This document shows, piece by piece, positions 12,393-24,420 of a DNA stretch of 64,000 nt. A program made the position numbers and the translations under genes. The notes beneath the pieces are model-generated. The model was given only the letters and a program-made list of their open reading frames with translations, was not told where the DNA came from and ran no database searches. The DNA comes from Hyperoodon ampullatus (Eukaryota; Chordata; Mammalia; Artiodactyla; Ziphiidae): the NCBI GenBank assembly GCA_949752795.1, contig OX457056.1:91348942-91412941 (forward strand), given 5' to 3'. Within the stretch, counting starts at the first letter, position 1. The number at the start of each line of letters is the position of its first letter.

Positions 12393-12500
12393 GTAAGTAC
12401 CGGGCAGGTGTTCCCCCGCCCTCCCCCCGCCCCTGCACATTTGCTCATCTGCCTCATTGTGAGAAGCCTCATAGCCGTGTTGTTCTCTCTCTCTCTTCAG
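12393..12500 (+). other. DCUN1D4: DCUN1D4 last intron, 108 nt and free of in-frame stops
   Basis: A very short GT-AG intron (gtaagt at 12393-12398; 'tctctctctctcttcag' before 12501). Its length is exactly 36 codons, and the frame entering from the upstream exon stays open to the downstream exon. It is C-rich ('ccgccctccccccgcccctg') in its first half, with a (CT)-rich tract at the acceptor. Confidence 0.93.
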
Positions 12501-12556
12501 GGCCAGTTTTGTTGGACGAGTTTGTGGAATGGTATAAAGACAAACAGATGTCCTAG
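12501..12556 (+). CDS. DCUN1D4: DCUN1D4 terminal coding exon with stop codon
   Basis: 56 coding nt complete the split Trp codon (T|GG) and then encode [17 protein letters not shown] followed by TAG at 12554-12556. The Asp of LLDEF (codon 12515-12517) corresponds to DCNL1 Asp241, the third DAD-patch residue. The C-terminus EWYKDKQMS distinguishes DCUN1D4 from DCUN1D5, which ends EWQKVRQTS. The three exons in the window together give the last 87 residues of a protein that is about 292 residues long in human. Reading frame, splice phases and stop are all intact, so this is the functional gene and not a processed copy. Confidence 0.96.
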
Positions 12557-15500
12557 GACTTTATGCATAGCAGCGAGAGAGTCACTGTTACCACAGTTAT
12601 GTCAACCATTAGCCATAAATTGCTGTTTGTATCCAAGCGCATGCTGCTTTTCTTGCACTGTCTCCCTTTGGCAGGGACGTGTTGGTGTTTGCTATTGAAT
12701 GGGCCAGCTCTGCTTGCTGTGTAGCATTGTTCTCTTGGAAGGCTGCTTTGCAGTTTGTATTTACACTACAGATTGGTGAATTTGCCAACGTCCTCACTGT
12801 GATTATGTGTATATTGCTGTTTAAATTTTGTATATGTGTATAAAAAGAAGAAGCTTCACCTAGAGATTATTTCTGCAAAAATGTATTGTAAAATAATTTT
12901 TGTGGCATATTTCTAGTCCCTTTTTTCAGATGAACCAATTATACATTTATTTGGTCTCAAATGTAGCATTTCAGAAAACAAGACAGAACAACTGTTACCA
13001 TATGCAAATGTTGCCAGAATTAACCTTATTGTTTAAGAGGCCAACTTTGGAAGGAGGTGGGAGTCATAACTTTTCAGAGGCATATGCCAAATATAATTTG
13101 GTTTACTTAAGTATTAGTATTTTTAAATGCTGGAAGTTAGAATAATTGAACATACAGACACATACTATGCCACAAATCATTTCCACCATGCAGGGTATAG
13201 GTTTTGATTTTCTAATGTGAAAGCTAGCATGGTTTGACTATAGGTACAGATGAACAAATTAAAATTGCATCTTTTTTTTTTCATTGGTTTTAAACTTTTG
13301 TACACTTTTTTAGTGTTTTTTTTTTTTTCCTTTTGCATTCTTCTAGTCAGTGTTTGGTCTGCTGATGCTTTCTATGCCATTCTAAGTAAAATTTATTTTG
13401 CCACCTCCATGAAAACCTAATGGTTTGCTGGCAATTTATAACTGCGGAGCACTTTTAGTTGTGGCTTGAATTTTTAGCTAAGCTTTCATGGTGTTTAATT
13501 CTCTAGTTTTGAGGCGGAAAGAACTATACTATAAGTGAGAGGTGTTTTGTTTTGTTTTCCATTTTTGTTTCTTTCACGCTAGGCTTTTACTGGCAGAATG
13601 TCCATTGCAGGCAGTGGACACGACACCACCAGCATTGAGCTAAAATCTCTATTACACGGTAGGACCTTTCCTGGAGGGGCCGCTCATCATTACCTGAGTA
13701 ATGTGTACAGAGAGGTGATAGCCATTATTTATGTGGATGAGGAAACAAGAGTAAACAGGACGGTAGTTTTAGGTTTGTATTTTATGTCTTCTTTTTTTTT
13801 TCCCCTTGTCTTACCCTTCTCAAGGAAATGTATAAACAACATGTTTCTCCCTCAACTATCTGGTGCTATTGAATGACTAATTTAGTCCCTAAAGTTTTGT
13901 GAAAACACAAAAGTCTAATGACTTAAACAAAGTGAAAGCTAATGGTGCATTTAAACAAGTGAATGCCTAGTTGTGAGCAAAATCCATGATTGAACATGCA
14001 GAGGTTGGGAGAGGTTCCGATTATTTCAAAATCTGGCCCCAAAACCTTTTGGGTCAAATGTGAACCTCTAAATGGCATTAAATGAGTAAAGCACACCGAC
14101 AGTGCTACTCTTGACCATGATTTCACAGTTTCTTTGCCAACAGTGTTCAGATTTTCATATATTATTTTTTTCCCTAACTGAACCACCAAAGACAGGAATT
14201 TTGTATGTATATACAGTGTGTGTGCATATACAAAATCATATGGTAGAATGAAATTACTTCCTTTTTCTACTGAATAGAAAGGTTTGGTTTGCTGTGAAAT
14301 AAACCAGAAGTTGGAAAAACTCTGTAGTGATTAAGCATACTTAACCATTCCTTGTTGAGAAGTTGTAGACTCCCTTCTACCTTACACATTCATACCAGTT
14401 TGCACCAGTTTGCACAAATTCCTATCTGCAAAGGATAGAAGATGTTGAGCAAGCACTGCTCCTGAGACCAACGCGTTGAAAGGGCTTCCGTTCTGACGGG
14501 CGCCTGCTACTCCAGTGGCGATTGGCCATAGGCAGGTTCCAATCTGTTGAAAACTTGAGTCATTTTCAAAAGGATCCCATAAAGTTAACAAATTACACTT
14601 TAAAGGCAGCAGTTCTTAAATTTGATCAACTCTAGTTTTGTTTAAAGCAAATATAAATCATAGATGAAATTGGTTTAAAAGGTATCGTTAGAAACTGGAG
14701 AATTTTTTAAACACTAAAGCACAGTTAATCCTAAAATGAAAGGATTGTTACAGGGAAGATGTTACATTTTAACCACAATGGACATTTTGATGATAGGGGT
14801 TTTGGAAAAGCCAAGTAAAAACTATTTCATGATGTACCTAATATGGAAATAAGTATTCCAAAGGGATAATCTTGCGTATTTAGAGAAGTCCAAGTAATCT
14901 TTGAACTCCCTTGAAAAATAAATCATTGTGACTGCAGAGTGCTTGCCCTTGGTTTTCTTGATTCTGTGCAGTTATTTTTAAGGGGAAGAAGAGGGGCCAG
15001 GGTAATAAGATACTTTTTCTTAAAAATGTCCCTCAGTTACATAAGCACTTGTTTATGGGTGAATGCCAAGTGAATGAGGGTGCCTTTTTCTGGTTTTTCT
15101 TTCTCACCTACGTCTCCCCACTTTCTCTTTCCATCATGTTTTGAACTCCACGTTGCAATACTCTGTCATAATAGAATGCAACTTTTAGATGTTTACTGCT
15201 GCGGTAGGTTGGAAATTTCCTTATTTGATTTGCCATAAACACTTTCTATAACATTACATGCAGCTTATTTGAAGCATGACCTCTGAATTAAGTTTTTATA
15301 AATCTGACTAGACAGACCTCTAGATTCTGGATTAACAACAAACTTCTGTTGCCTCTCAGTCTCCATCTTAACAGTGCTTTTGAAGTTTATACAGAAAGCT
15401 TTAAAAGTTAGTTTGTGCCCTTGGTTTTTATTCTTACAACTGCTAAAATACCTCTGTACGCCTTATCTTTTATTCTTTCATACGTTGTATAATAAATGTA

Positions 15501-15806
15501 TAGAATTCATTGACCAGCTGAAAGGTTGGGTGTCTGTAAATGAGACCAAAACGTGGGTTGCTTTTTTTCATGAAGTCATTTCTCTTGGGGGTTACTGTTA
15601 GTGAACAGCAGCTAACCTGTAACTGTGAATGCTTCGTGTCGTCAGTATTTGCATTACCTTCATAAACGTGTGCAAGTCCTGTGACTCCCAGCTTAACTGA
15701 AATACTGTTATGCCATCTAACTTGAGTACAGCAAACTGGTTTTAGGTTTTAATGGAATTGATGTAAAACAATACCCCATAAATAAAAAGTATTTGTGTTT
15801 GGTTTC
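12557..15806 (+). other. DCUN1D4: DCUN1D4 3' untranslated region
   Basis: About 3.25 kb of AT-rich sequence runs from the stop codon to the best polyadenylation site. It is nearly free of recognisable transposons, unlike its surroundings, as expected for a conserved 3' UTR. Upstream AATAAA hexamers at 14298-14303, 14917-14922 and 15491-15496 could serve shorter isoforms. An open frame at 13598-13876 has no recognisable homology, and I regard it as chance. The exact 3' end is inferred from sequence only. Confidence 0.75.
15781..15786 (+). terminator. DCUN1D4: Probable distal poly(A) signal of DCUN1D4
   Basis: AATAAA followed about 20 nt later by a likely cleavage region ('tttggtttcagaactg') and then by a GT/T-rich stretch ('gatgtgtcaattctttcttc'), the usual downstream element. 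Repeats resume about 100 bp further on. Confidence 0.7.
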
Positions 15807-15899
15807 AGAACTGATGTGTCAATTCTTTCTTCTCTTCTCTGACTTTTTCTTCAAAAATCACTTAAGGTAGTTTCAAAGTATTTCGTTTTTTAATCTTTT

Positions 15900-16345
15900 T
15901 TGCTTTTCCCCAACTTTTTATATGGAAAAATTTCAAAGCTATGGAATAAACGCAAGAATAACATAATGAACACTCATATACCTATCACCTACGTTTTCCG
16001 TTCACATTTTGCCACATTCTCTGTGCCACTCTGAGTGTGTGTGTTTGTGTGTGTGTGTGTGTGTGTACTTCTCCCTATAGATACAGAGATGGAATTTTTT
16101 CTGAACTATCCTAAAGTAAGTTACATTATGACACTCCATATTTTGAAACAAGGACATTCTTATAACCACAATACACTGCTCACACTCAAGAAATATAACA
16201 TTGATACAATACTATTACCTAATATATAGTCCAGATGAAATCCTCCCCCTTGGTACCAAGAATGGCCTTGAGAATTATTCTTAATCCAGGGATAAGCAAT
16301 GCATTTAGTTGTCATGCATCTTCAGTTTCCTTTAACCTAGAATAG
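15900..16345 (-). repeat. Old L1M-type 3'-end fragment with (TG)n
   Basis: 'aaatttcaaagctatggaat', then 'catatacctatcacctacg' and 'acattttgccacattct' resemble the 3' portion of old mammalian L1s. It contains a (TG)n microsatellite at about 16036-16066. Subfamily and exact limits are uncertain. Confidence 0.45.
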
Positions 16346-16364
16346 TTCCAGATACAGTATTTTA

Positions 16365-16594
16365 TTTTATTTTATTTTATTTTATTTTATTTATTTATTT
16401 TTGCGGTACGTGGACCTCTCACTGTTGTGGCCTCTCCCGTTGCGGAGCACAGGCTCCAGACACGCAGGCTTAGCGGCCATGGCTCACGGGCCCAGCCGCT
16501 CCGCGGCATGTGGGATCTTCCCGGACCGGGGCACGAACCTGCGTCCCCTGCATCGGCAGGTGGACTCTCAACCACTGTGCCACCAGGGAAGCCC
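16365..16594 (-). mobile_element. CHR SINE with (TTTTA)n tail
   Basis: A minus-strand CHR SINE of the short form. The tail, as the plus strand shows it, is a (ttta)/(tttta) array at 16365-16402. The target-site duplication 'atacagtatttta' (13 bp, perfect) is at 16352-16364 and 16595-16607. Confidence 0.95.
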
Positions 16595-16714
16595 ATACAG
16601 TATTTTAATAAGACAGTACAAACAGTCCTCAGCCAAAGAGGAAAAAAAATTTAAAAATTTTAAATAAAATTAAAAATGTACTACTGTAGAGTATTTCTAA
16701 ACATCGAGCTAATA

Positions 16715-16800
16715 ACCTAGTGCTTACCATGTGCCAGGAGCCAGGTAGAAATAACCATTTTTACTATCTCCCAAGGCTACCACCCACTTAGTTTGTAAGT
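16715..16800 (+). repeat. MIR fragment
   Basis: 'tagtgcttaccatgtgccag' followed by 'aaccatttttactatctccc' is MIR-like core sequence. The fragment is short and diverged. Confidence 0.55.
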
Positions 16801-17068
16801 GTGTGTCAGCATTGGTCACCACTTTCTAAAATTGTCCTACGCTAGAATCTTACTTCCCTGTGGCGGGACCTCCAGCTCAGAGTGGATGCCCAGAAAATGG
16901 ATGATGAAGGAAGCAAGTCACATGGCCAAGAATTGTCAGGACCTAAGAAACCTCGTGTAGAGATCAGAGAATCCAGGAAGGACTGATACAGATGTTAAGA
17001 TTTTTAGAAGCTTGAAAGCAAGAGAGGTAGAGAACAAGATTCCTAAAAAACAGGATCCAGGTACACAC
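16801..17068. other. Unassigned intergenic sequence
   Basis: No gene or repeat family is recognised here. Confidence 0.5.
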
Positions 17069-20000
17069 TTTTATTTATTTTTTCCTTGGGGGCCATTTTC
17101 TTTAACATCTTTATTGGAGTATAGTTGCTTTACAATGTTGTGTTAGTTTCTGCTGTATATATAACAAGGTGAATCAGCTATACATACACATATATCCCCA
17201 TATCTCCTCCCTCTTGCGTCTCCCTCCCACCCTCCCTATCCCACCCCTCTAGGTGGTCACAGAGCACCGAGCTGATCTTGTGCTATGCGGCTGCTTCCCA
17301 CTAGCTATTTATTTCACATTTGGTAGTGTATATATGTCCATGCCACTCTCTCACTTTGTCCCAGCTTACCCTTCCCCCTTCCCATGTCCTCAAGTCCATT
17401 CTCTACATCTTCACCTTTATTCCTGTCCTGCCACTAGGTTCTGCAGAACCTTTTTTTTTTTTTTAGACTCTGTATGTATGTGTCAGCATACAGTATTTGT
17501 TTTTCTCTTTCTGACTTACTTCACTCCGTATGACAGTCTCTAGGTCCATCCACCTCACTACAAATAAATCAATTTCGTTTTTTTTGATGGCTGAGTAATA
17601 TTCCATTGTTTGTATGTGGCACATCTTCTTTATCCATGCATCTGTCAGTGGACTCTTAGGTTGCTTCCATGTCCTGGCTATTGTAAATAGTGCTGCAGTG
17701 AACATTGTGGTACATGACTCTTCTTGAATTATGGTTTTCTCAGGGTATATGCCCAGTAGTGGGATTGCTGGGTTGTATGGTGTTTTCATTGTCATTTGTT
17801 TCTAGGTATTTTTTGTTTTCCTCTTTGATTTCTTCAGTGATCTCTGGGTTATTAAGTAGTGTATTGTTTAGCCTCCATGTGTTTGTATTTTTTACAGTTT
17901 TTTTTCCTGTAATTGATACCTAGTCTCATAGCGTTGTGGTTGGAAAAGATACTTGATATGATTTCAGTTTTCTTAAATATACCAAGGCTTGATTTGTGAA
18001 CCAAGATATGATCTATCCTCGAGAACGTTCCATGAGCACTTGAAAGTGTATTCTGTTGTTTTTGGATGGAATGTCCTATAAATACCAATTAAGTCCATCT
18101 TGTTTAATGTATCATTTAAAGCTTCTGTTTCCTTATTTATTTTCATTTTAGATGATCTGTCCATTGGTGAAAGTGGGGTGTTAAAGTCCCCAACTATGAT
18201 TGTGTTAATCTCAATTTCCCCTTTTATGGCTGTTAGCATCTGCCTTATGTATTGAGGTGCTCCTATGTTGGGTGCATAAATATTTACAATTGTTATATCT
18301 TCTTCTTGCATTGATCCCTTGATCATTATGTAGTGTCCTTCTTTGTCTCTTGTAATAGTCTTTATTTTAAAGTCTATTTTGTCTTATATGAGAATGCTAC
18401 TCCAGCTTTCTTTTGACTTCCATTTGCATGGAATATCTTTTTCCATCCCCTCACTTTCAGTCTGTATGTGTCCCTAGGTCTGAAGTGGGTCTCTTGTAGA
18501 CAGCATATATATGGGTCTTGTTTTTGTACCCATTCAGCCAGTCTATGTCTTTTGGTTGGAGCATTTAATCCATTTACATTTAAGGTAATTATCGATATGT
18601 ATGTTCCTATTAGCATTTTCTTAATTGTTTTGGGTTTGTTATTGTAGGTATTTTCCTTCTCTTGTGTTTCCTGCCTAGAGAAGTTCCTTTAGCATTTGTT
18701 GTAAAGCTGGTTTGGTGGTGCTGAATTCTCTTAGCTTTTGCTTGTCTGTAAAAGTTTTCATTTCTCTCTCAAATCTGAATGAGATCCTTGCTGGGCAGAG
18801 TAATCTTGGTTGTAGGTTTTTCCCTTTCATCACTTTAAATATGTCCTGCCACTCCCTTCTGGCTTGCAGAGTTTCTGCTGAAAGATCAGCTGTTAATCTT
18901 ATGAGGATTCCCTTGTATGTTAATTGTTGCTTTTCCCCTGCTGCTTTTAATATTTTTTCTTTGTGTTTAATTTTTGATCACTTGATTAATATGTGTCTTG
19001 GCATGTTTCTCCTGGATTTTCCTGTATGGGACTCTCTGCATTTCCTGGACTTGATTGACTATTTCCTTTCCCATATTAGGGAAGTTTTCGACTATAATCT
19101 CTTCAAATATTTTCTCAGTCCCTTTCTTTTTCTCTTCTTCTTCTGGGACCCATATAATTCGAATGTTGGTGCATTTAATGTTGTCCCAGAGGTCTCTGAG
19201 ACTGTCCACAATTCTTTTTTCTTTATTCTGCTCTGTGGTAATTATTTCCACTATTTTATCTTCCAGGTCACTTATCCTTTCTTCTGCCTTAGTTATTCTG
19301 CTACTGATTCCTTCTAGAGAATTTTTAATTTCATTTATTGTGTTGTTCATCTTTTGTTTGTTTGTTCTTTAGTTCTTCTAGGTCGTTGTTAAACGTTTCT
19401 TGTTTTTTTCTCCATTCTATTTCCATGATTTTGGATCATCTTTACTATCATTACTCTGAATTCTTTTTCAGGTAGACTGCCTATTTCCTCTTCATTTGTT
19501 TGGTCTGGTGGGGGGTTTTCTTGCTCCTTCATCTGCTGCATATTTCTCTGTCTTCTCATTTTGTTTAACTTACTGCGTTTGAGGTCTCCTTTTCGCAGGC
19601 TGCATGTTTGTAGTTCCCATTGTTTTGGTGTCTGCCCCCAGTGGGTAAGGTTGGTTCAGTGGGTTGTGTATGCTTTCTGGTGGAGGGGACTGGTGCCTGT
19701 GTTCTGGTGTATGAGGCTGGATCTTGGCTTTCTGGTGGGCAGCACCACGTCCAGTGGTGTGTTTTGGGGTGTCTGTGAACTTATGATTTTAGGCAGCCTC
19801 TCTGCTAATGGGTGGGGTTGTGTTACTGTCTTGCTAGTTGTTTGGCATGGGGTATCCAGCACTGGAGCTCTCTGGTCGTTGAGTGGAGCTGGGTCTTAGC
19901 ATTGAGATGGAGATCTCTGGGAGAGCTCTTGCCGATTGATATTATGTGGGGACAGGAGATCTCTGGTGGCCCAGTGTCCTGGACTCGGCTCTCCCACCTC

Positions 20001-20110
20001 AGAGCCCCAGGCCTGACACCTGGCCGGAGCACCAAGTCCCTGTCAGCCACACGGCTTGAGGAAGAAACGCCGCGATGCAGTGACGGCATGACCAGAAGTC
20101 CTCACTCTTT
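17069..20110 (-). mobile_element. L1 retrotransposon with 5' UTR but a large internal deletion
   Basis: Minus-strand LINE-1. The 3' UTR is at the left ('catctttattggagtatag', 17110-17135). The ORF2 C-terminus follows at 17795-17463 (peptide '[14 protein letters not shown]', 'YYSAIKKNEID'), then directly the N-terminal endonuclease part of ORF2 at about 18616-17800 ('SIITLNVNGLNAPTKRHRL', 'NIYAPNIGAPQ', 'VGDFNTPLSPMDRSS'). ORF1 coiled coil comes next at 19350-18967 ('RITKAEERISDLEDK'), then a GC-rich 5' UTR up to about 20110. The join near 17780 removes the whole reverse transcriptase (about 3.3 kb by comparison with the L1 at 42.6-48.3 kb). All ORFs are broken, so the element is dead. Confidence 0.88.
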
Positions 20111-23100
20111 TAATTGGTGATGCAGTTGGTTCATTCAGCTATAGCTTGGGCCAAAACTATGGGTCAGACCAGGAAAATCTCTGTTCTTCCAGACATCCAC
20201 AAAGACTGGGGATGGGTGGTAGATGTAGATAAAGGAAAATTCTGACCCTAAATTGATGGAAAGCAGTGGGAGGTGACAAATCTTAAGACAGGGAATTCTT
20301 AACCTGGGCTACAGCAAACAGTAGGAACTCATGAGGCAATTATCCACTAATAGAAAATAGGAACACGAGATGTATTCTCCAGGCAATACTAGTGGTCCAC
20401 CTAAAAATTAACAGGAATTGAAATAAAGTTCTCCAGCAAGGTGATGGGAACAAGGTAGACTGGAGAGAGGTTAAGTCACTAATGCCTGCTCCAGATGAAA
20501 AACCCAGCTGAAGTGCATTGCAGATAGACCTATAAGGGAAAAATTTACAGGAAGGTCACTCTAAAGGAAGGGTGTTTTTAAAGATAGCTTTTTGAAATGA
20601 TGGAACAAAGAGGAAAAAGAACCAAAAGATGAACCACATAACCCCCCGCCCCCCCCCCAAAAAAAAGGAAAATTATGGAGTCGGTTCCAGGGCTATAAAA
20701 GTGAGGAGGAAAATAACTACTTCTGGACTTTCTTCATATGTCTGAACCTACAGGAAGGCAGGACCTGTTTTCCATGATGCTGTAAGGTGGGTTACATCAT
20801 ACTGAAATGACTCATTTGAATGTTATCCCCAAATTCTGATGTGAAAAATAGCTTTTAGGCAGAAGCGTAGAGAAAAGCTTTTGTGATTCCTTTAGAAAAG
20901 AATTGCCTGTGGAACTTTGCTATAGCTAGAAGGGAAGAAAAAAACTATCATGTGAGGAAATAATACATCAAGCTTTCTGGCCCTGTCTACTTAGCTAAGC
21001 TTGTAAGGCAGAAGATTATCCAAAATAAGGCATGTTCGCCACTTTTGGCACATTCAGCAGAAAATAGTTTGTTTTTTTTCCCCCTGAATTTGTTCCTAAC
21101 ATTTATCTTCGATTGCCTTAACGAAAAATCATCCCAAGTATAGAAGTACTTGCTTAGAAATTATGGTGAGTGAGTAAGTAGGCTGTGCTGAGAATGATAA
21201 TTGGAAACTGAAAAAAAAAAACTATAGTAATTAAATGGAAATTTTTTTAAACACCATTTTAAATGTAAATCTCTTCTCCCAAAGAAATGTATTCAGTCCT
21301 TTGAAGGAAATTCTTTTGTAATCACTCTGAAGAATGTGGATTGTGAAGAACCCTGGCCATGAGAAGGTAAGCTGAGGAAGTTTGATTTTTTCTCTGACAC
21401 TTTCCAGCAAAGACATCTCAGAATTGCCTAAATTTGAATATCTGAAATTCAAACTACTGTTCTCTAGGAGTCTTAGGATAAATGTATGGTGATTAAAGAG
21501 AGCTGCAGCTGTACTCGTTACCAATGAACTAACTCACCAAAGAGTTTTGGACCAACTTTTAATAGTATATTGAAAGCCGCTGCATTTTGCCTCTAATTGC
21601 TTATTATTTATTTTGGCTTCATTACCTGTCATGGCTCCTACATGTTCCGTCTCAAGAGTAGGACTTGGACAAGGGTTATCCTTCGCATGTACTCCCAGAG
21701 TCACCACATAAAATAATAGGTACCTTTTAACAACCTATTCTGCGTGTCTTAAAGTGCTCGTAAATCCTTCCAAACCTTATTCCTCCTCCATCAAGGTTGA
21801 TTTTCAGATTCTCAATATAATCATCTTTATTAACTTTAATTGTATGTTTAGGCAGAATTCCTATATGAAATTGGGACCATAAGCATTAAAATGTATAAGC
21901 GTGCAGAGAGAGGACCAGGGTAAATAGAAAATCAACAGACTGAAGAATTAGGAAGGACCTCTGGATGGGTGGTCTTCTGCTAATTGGGCATAAGTGGCAT
22001 CAACCACTTATAAATGGTAGACCAGAAAGACACTGACTCAGTTGGAGCTGAGAGTTCCTTTTGGAGAGTTGAGCATTATAGGGACAGATGGGGACTCATC
22101 CAAGGACTGTCCCTAGGGAGGTACAGCAGTGCACACAAAGATAGCGATGGAGGTGGCAGAGAGGTTGACTGAAGAGTTTGTGGTTGTCACCAAGAGATAG
22201 CAATATAATTGATGAAAAGATGCCAACAGAAGAAATCTCCTTTAATGGTAGAGCATATGGAATGTACTGAGGCAGCTGCATAAAGCAAGAGATGATAAAG
22301 CATGTTCCCTGGTGGTCCCTGGTGGAGGAACTGCTTCCCAGATCCCCAGAGTTCACCATGGGGATGTCCAGCTCTAGTTAAGTGCAAGGATTCCACCAGG
22401 CACGAGATGCTTTCTTTGCCCTCTCACGGGAGGCAGGGGGTGCATAACCATTTGCTGTCCTCTGGAGCCTTTGGCCATAAGCCTGCCCACCCACCTGATG
22501 GGAGGAGCTGATGCAGGACACCCAGCACGTTCCCTGCAGGAAGGGGTGGAAGGCCAGTTGTCCAGGAGCACCTTCCCCAGGCCCAGCTGCTAGGCATTTC
22601 ATAGAGGGGAAGACACACATGAGAGGAAGACCCCAAAGGTTCTGGAAGGGGAGTGGGGAGCCGAGGTGCTGGGAGGTGAGAAGGGTCAGACAGCACAGCT
22701 TAGTGGAGGGCACCTCCGTGGGGAGAGGTGGGGAGCAATGGGAGACCAGTGCTGGGTGAGAAGTAAGTTCACCTGAGACCCAGAGCTTGTATTGTGTTTG
22801 GGTCAAACCTCCCACAGAGGCATTGACTGCCCGCATTCAGTTACAGAGAGGGCATGCAGGCTAGCAGAGATCCTGTGCTCTTCCCTCTTCATCAGAAAGG
22901 GCATAATTTTCATACAGCATATGTTTTTCTGTGCAATGATATCAAAATCTTTGCAGCTAGGCAGCTGCATTGCTGAGAACTCCCCCTGCCCCCAGCCCCA
23001 CCCTCCCTGCTATTATAAAAGAATAGGTTGCTGAAGGCACCTGTAATCATCTCTTGCTCCAGAGGTGGAGATTCGGAGATAAGGGAGCAGACTTCCATGG

Positions 23101-23400
23101 GTCTTTTTAGGCAGAGTATTTTTAAAATTCTCACCACCATGAGATGACATTGCAGGATCCGGAACAAGAGAAAATGAGACTTTTCGTCTTTCTGGTTCAT
23201 CGCGGTCATCGTCGTGACTTTAGCACACTCCAAGTGCATACACGTGGATTTTGTTTTGAGAGTTGGTTGCCAGCAGGCTGTAGTGGATTCGAGGGGTGCA
23301 GTAAAGAAGGCCAGTTGTTGGCTTAATAACATCGTGGAGCTCCTTTCAGAAGATAAGGCGGCCAGCCAGGCAATGTGCTCTACACTGATCTACACTGAAG
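20111..23400. other. Unassigned intergenic sequence, no gene seen
   Basis: No exon structure, RNA gene or confidently nameable repeat. There is a C-run/A-run at 20643-20668. Minus-strand open frames at 22378-22836 lie in a GC-rich patch (22.3-22.8 kb) and show no known domain. Confidence 0.5.
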
Positions 23401-23404
23401 ATCT

Positions 23405-23434
23405 ACTAACTGATCTTCCAGGAGATCAGTTAGT
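23405..23434. repeat. Perfect hairpin: 12-bp arms, 6-nt loop
   Basis: ACTAACTGATCT (23405-23416) is the exact reverse complement of AGATCAGTTAGT (23423-23434), separated by TCCAGG. Its surroundings (to about 23510, 'aagtgacatagctggaaggt') look MIR-like. Confidence 0.85.
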
Positions 23435-23959
23435 CTCTGAGTACCTTGTCCTAAGTGACATAGCTGGAAGGTGGGGGAGCTGAGGTTTGAGCCCAGGTGG
23501 ATGTCTCCACCCAGCAATTTGCTGGGGTGCCCACGTGGTGTGGAGAAAGTTGGCCAGGAGGAGGATGGAAGCGTGTAAGCCCTACGTGTGCTGCTTGTTC
23601 CTCTGATGGATTTACTGTTGCCCCTCTCCTGCTAATTTTATAGAGTTTTGGCCAATTTTTCAGAAGTGGGGATGTTTAGGGATTGGTTGAGCATCAGCCA
23701 CGGAATTGAAGTCACTGGAGTGAAGCTGTTGCTGACTGACCGATTTCAGAAGTTTGGGGCTGGCTTCCAAAGGCATGATCTGATGTGTGGCTGTTTGCCA
23801 ACATCACCAAGCAATTAATTCTGACACTGTCTACCCAGAGACAGCATCCGATCCTACAGGTTAAGGGCTCAGTCTCACAGGACTGCACCCACACTTCAGA
23901 TGCTAATCCCAAGTCCAGGTTATCACCTGTGCTTCTAGCCAACTGGCTGTAAATTTGCT

Positions 23960-24420
23960 AAATTTCCCACTCCGCTTCCTTAGTTTCGATTAATTTGCTA
24001 GAGTGGTTCATAGAACTTAGAGAAACACTTACTTATATTACCAGTTTAGTATAAAAGAATATAACTCAGGAACAGCCAAATGGAAGAGATGCTTAGGGCA
24101 AGGTATGTGGGGCACAGAGCTTCCATGCTTCCTGAGCACCACCGTCCCCAAATCTTCACGTGTTCATCAACCTGAAAGCTCTCTGAACTCTGTCCTTTTG
24201 GGTTTTTAAGGAGGCTTCATAATAATAGGCCTGATTGGTTAAATCATTGGCTATTGGTGATTGAACTCAATCTCCAGCCCCTCTCTGAAGATGAGGGGGT
24301 AAGTCTGAAAGTTCCAACCCTCTAATCACAGGGCTGGTTCCCTTGGCAACCAGCCCCTCCTTAAGTTACCTAGGGGCTTTCTAAAACCCATCTCATTAAC
24401 ATAGCAAAAGACATAATTTC
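23960..24420. repeat. Ancient mammalian repeat, possibly LTR-derived, family not assigned
   Basis: 'ataactcaggaacagccaaa', 'tggaagagatgcttagggca', 'tccttttgggtttttaagga' and 'aaatcattggctattggtga' are text I associate with a common ancient mammalian interspersed repeat. I cannot name it or fix its ends from memory. Confidence 0.5.

Noticed and set aside
13598..13876. 92-codon frame starting MSIAGSGHDTTSIE, considered as a further exon
   Set aside because: It lies after the intact DCUN1D4 stop in the 3' UTR, lacks convincing splice sites and resembles no protein I know.
22300..22330. 'ttccctggtggtccctggtg' resembling a SINE head
   Set aside because: Only about 15 bp match, with no body, tail or duplication.
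22378..22836. Overlapping open frames on both strands in a GC-rich patch
   Set aside because: Typical of chance ORFs. No family resemblance.
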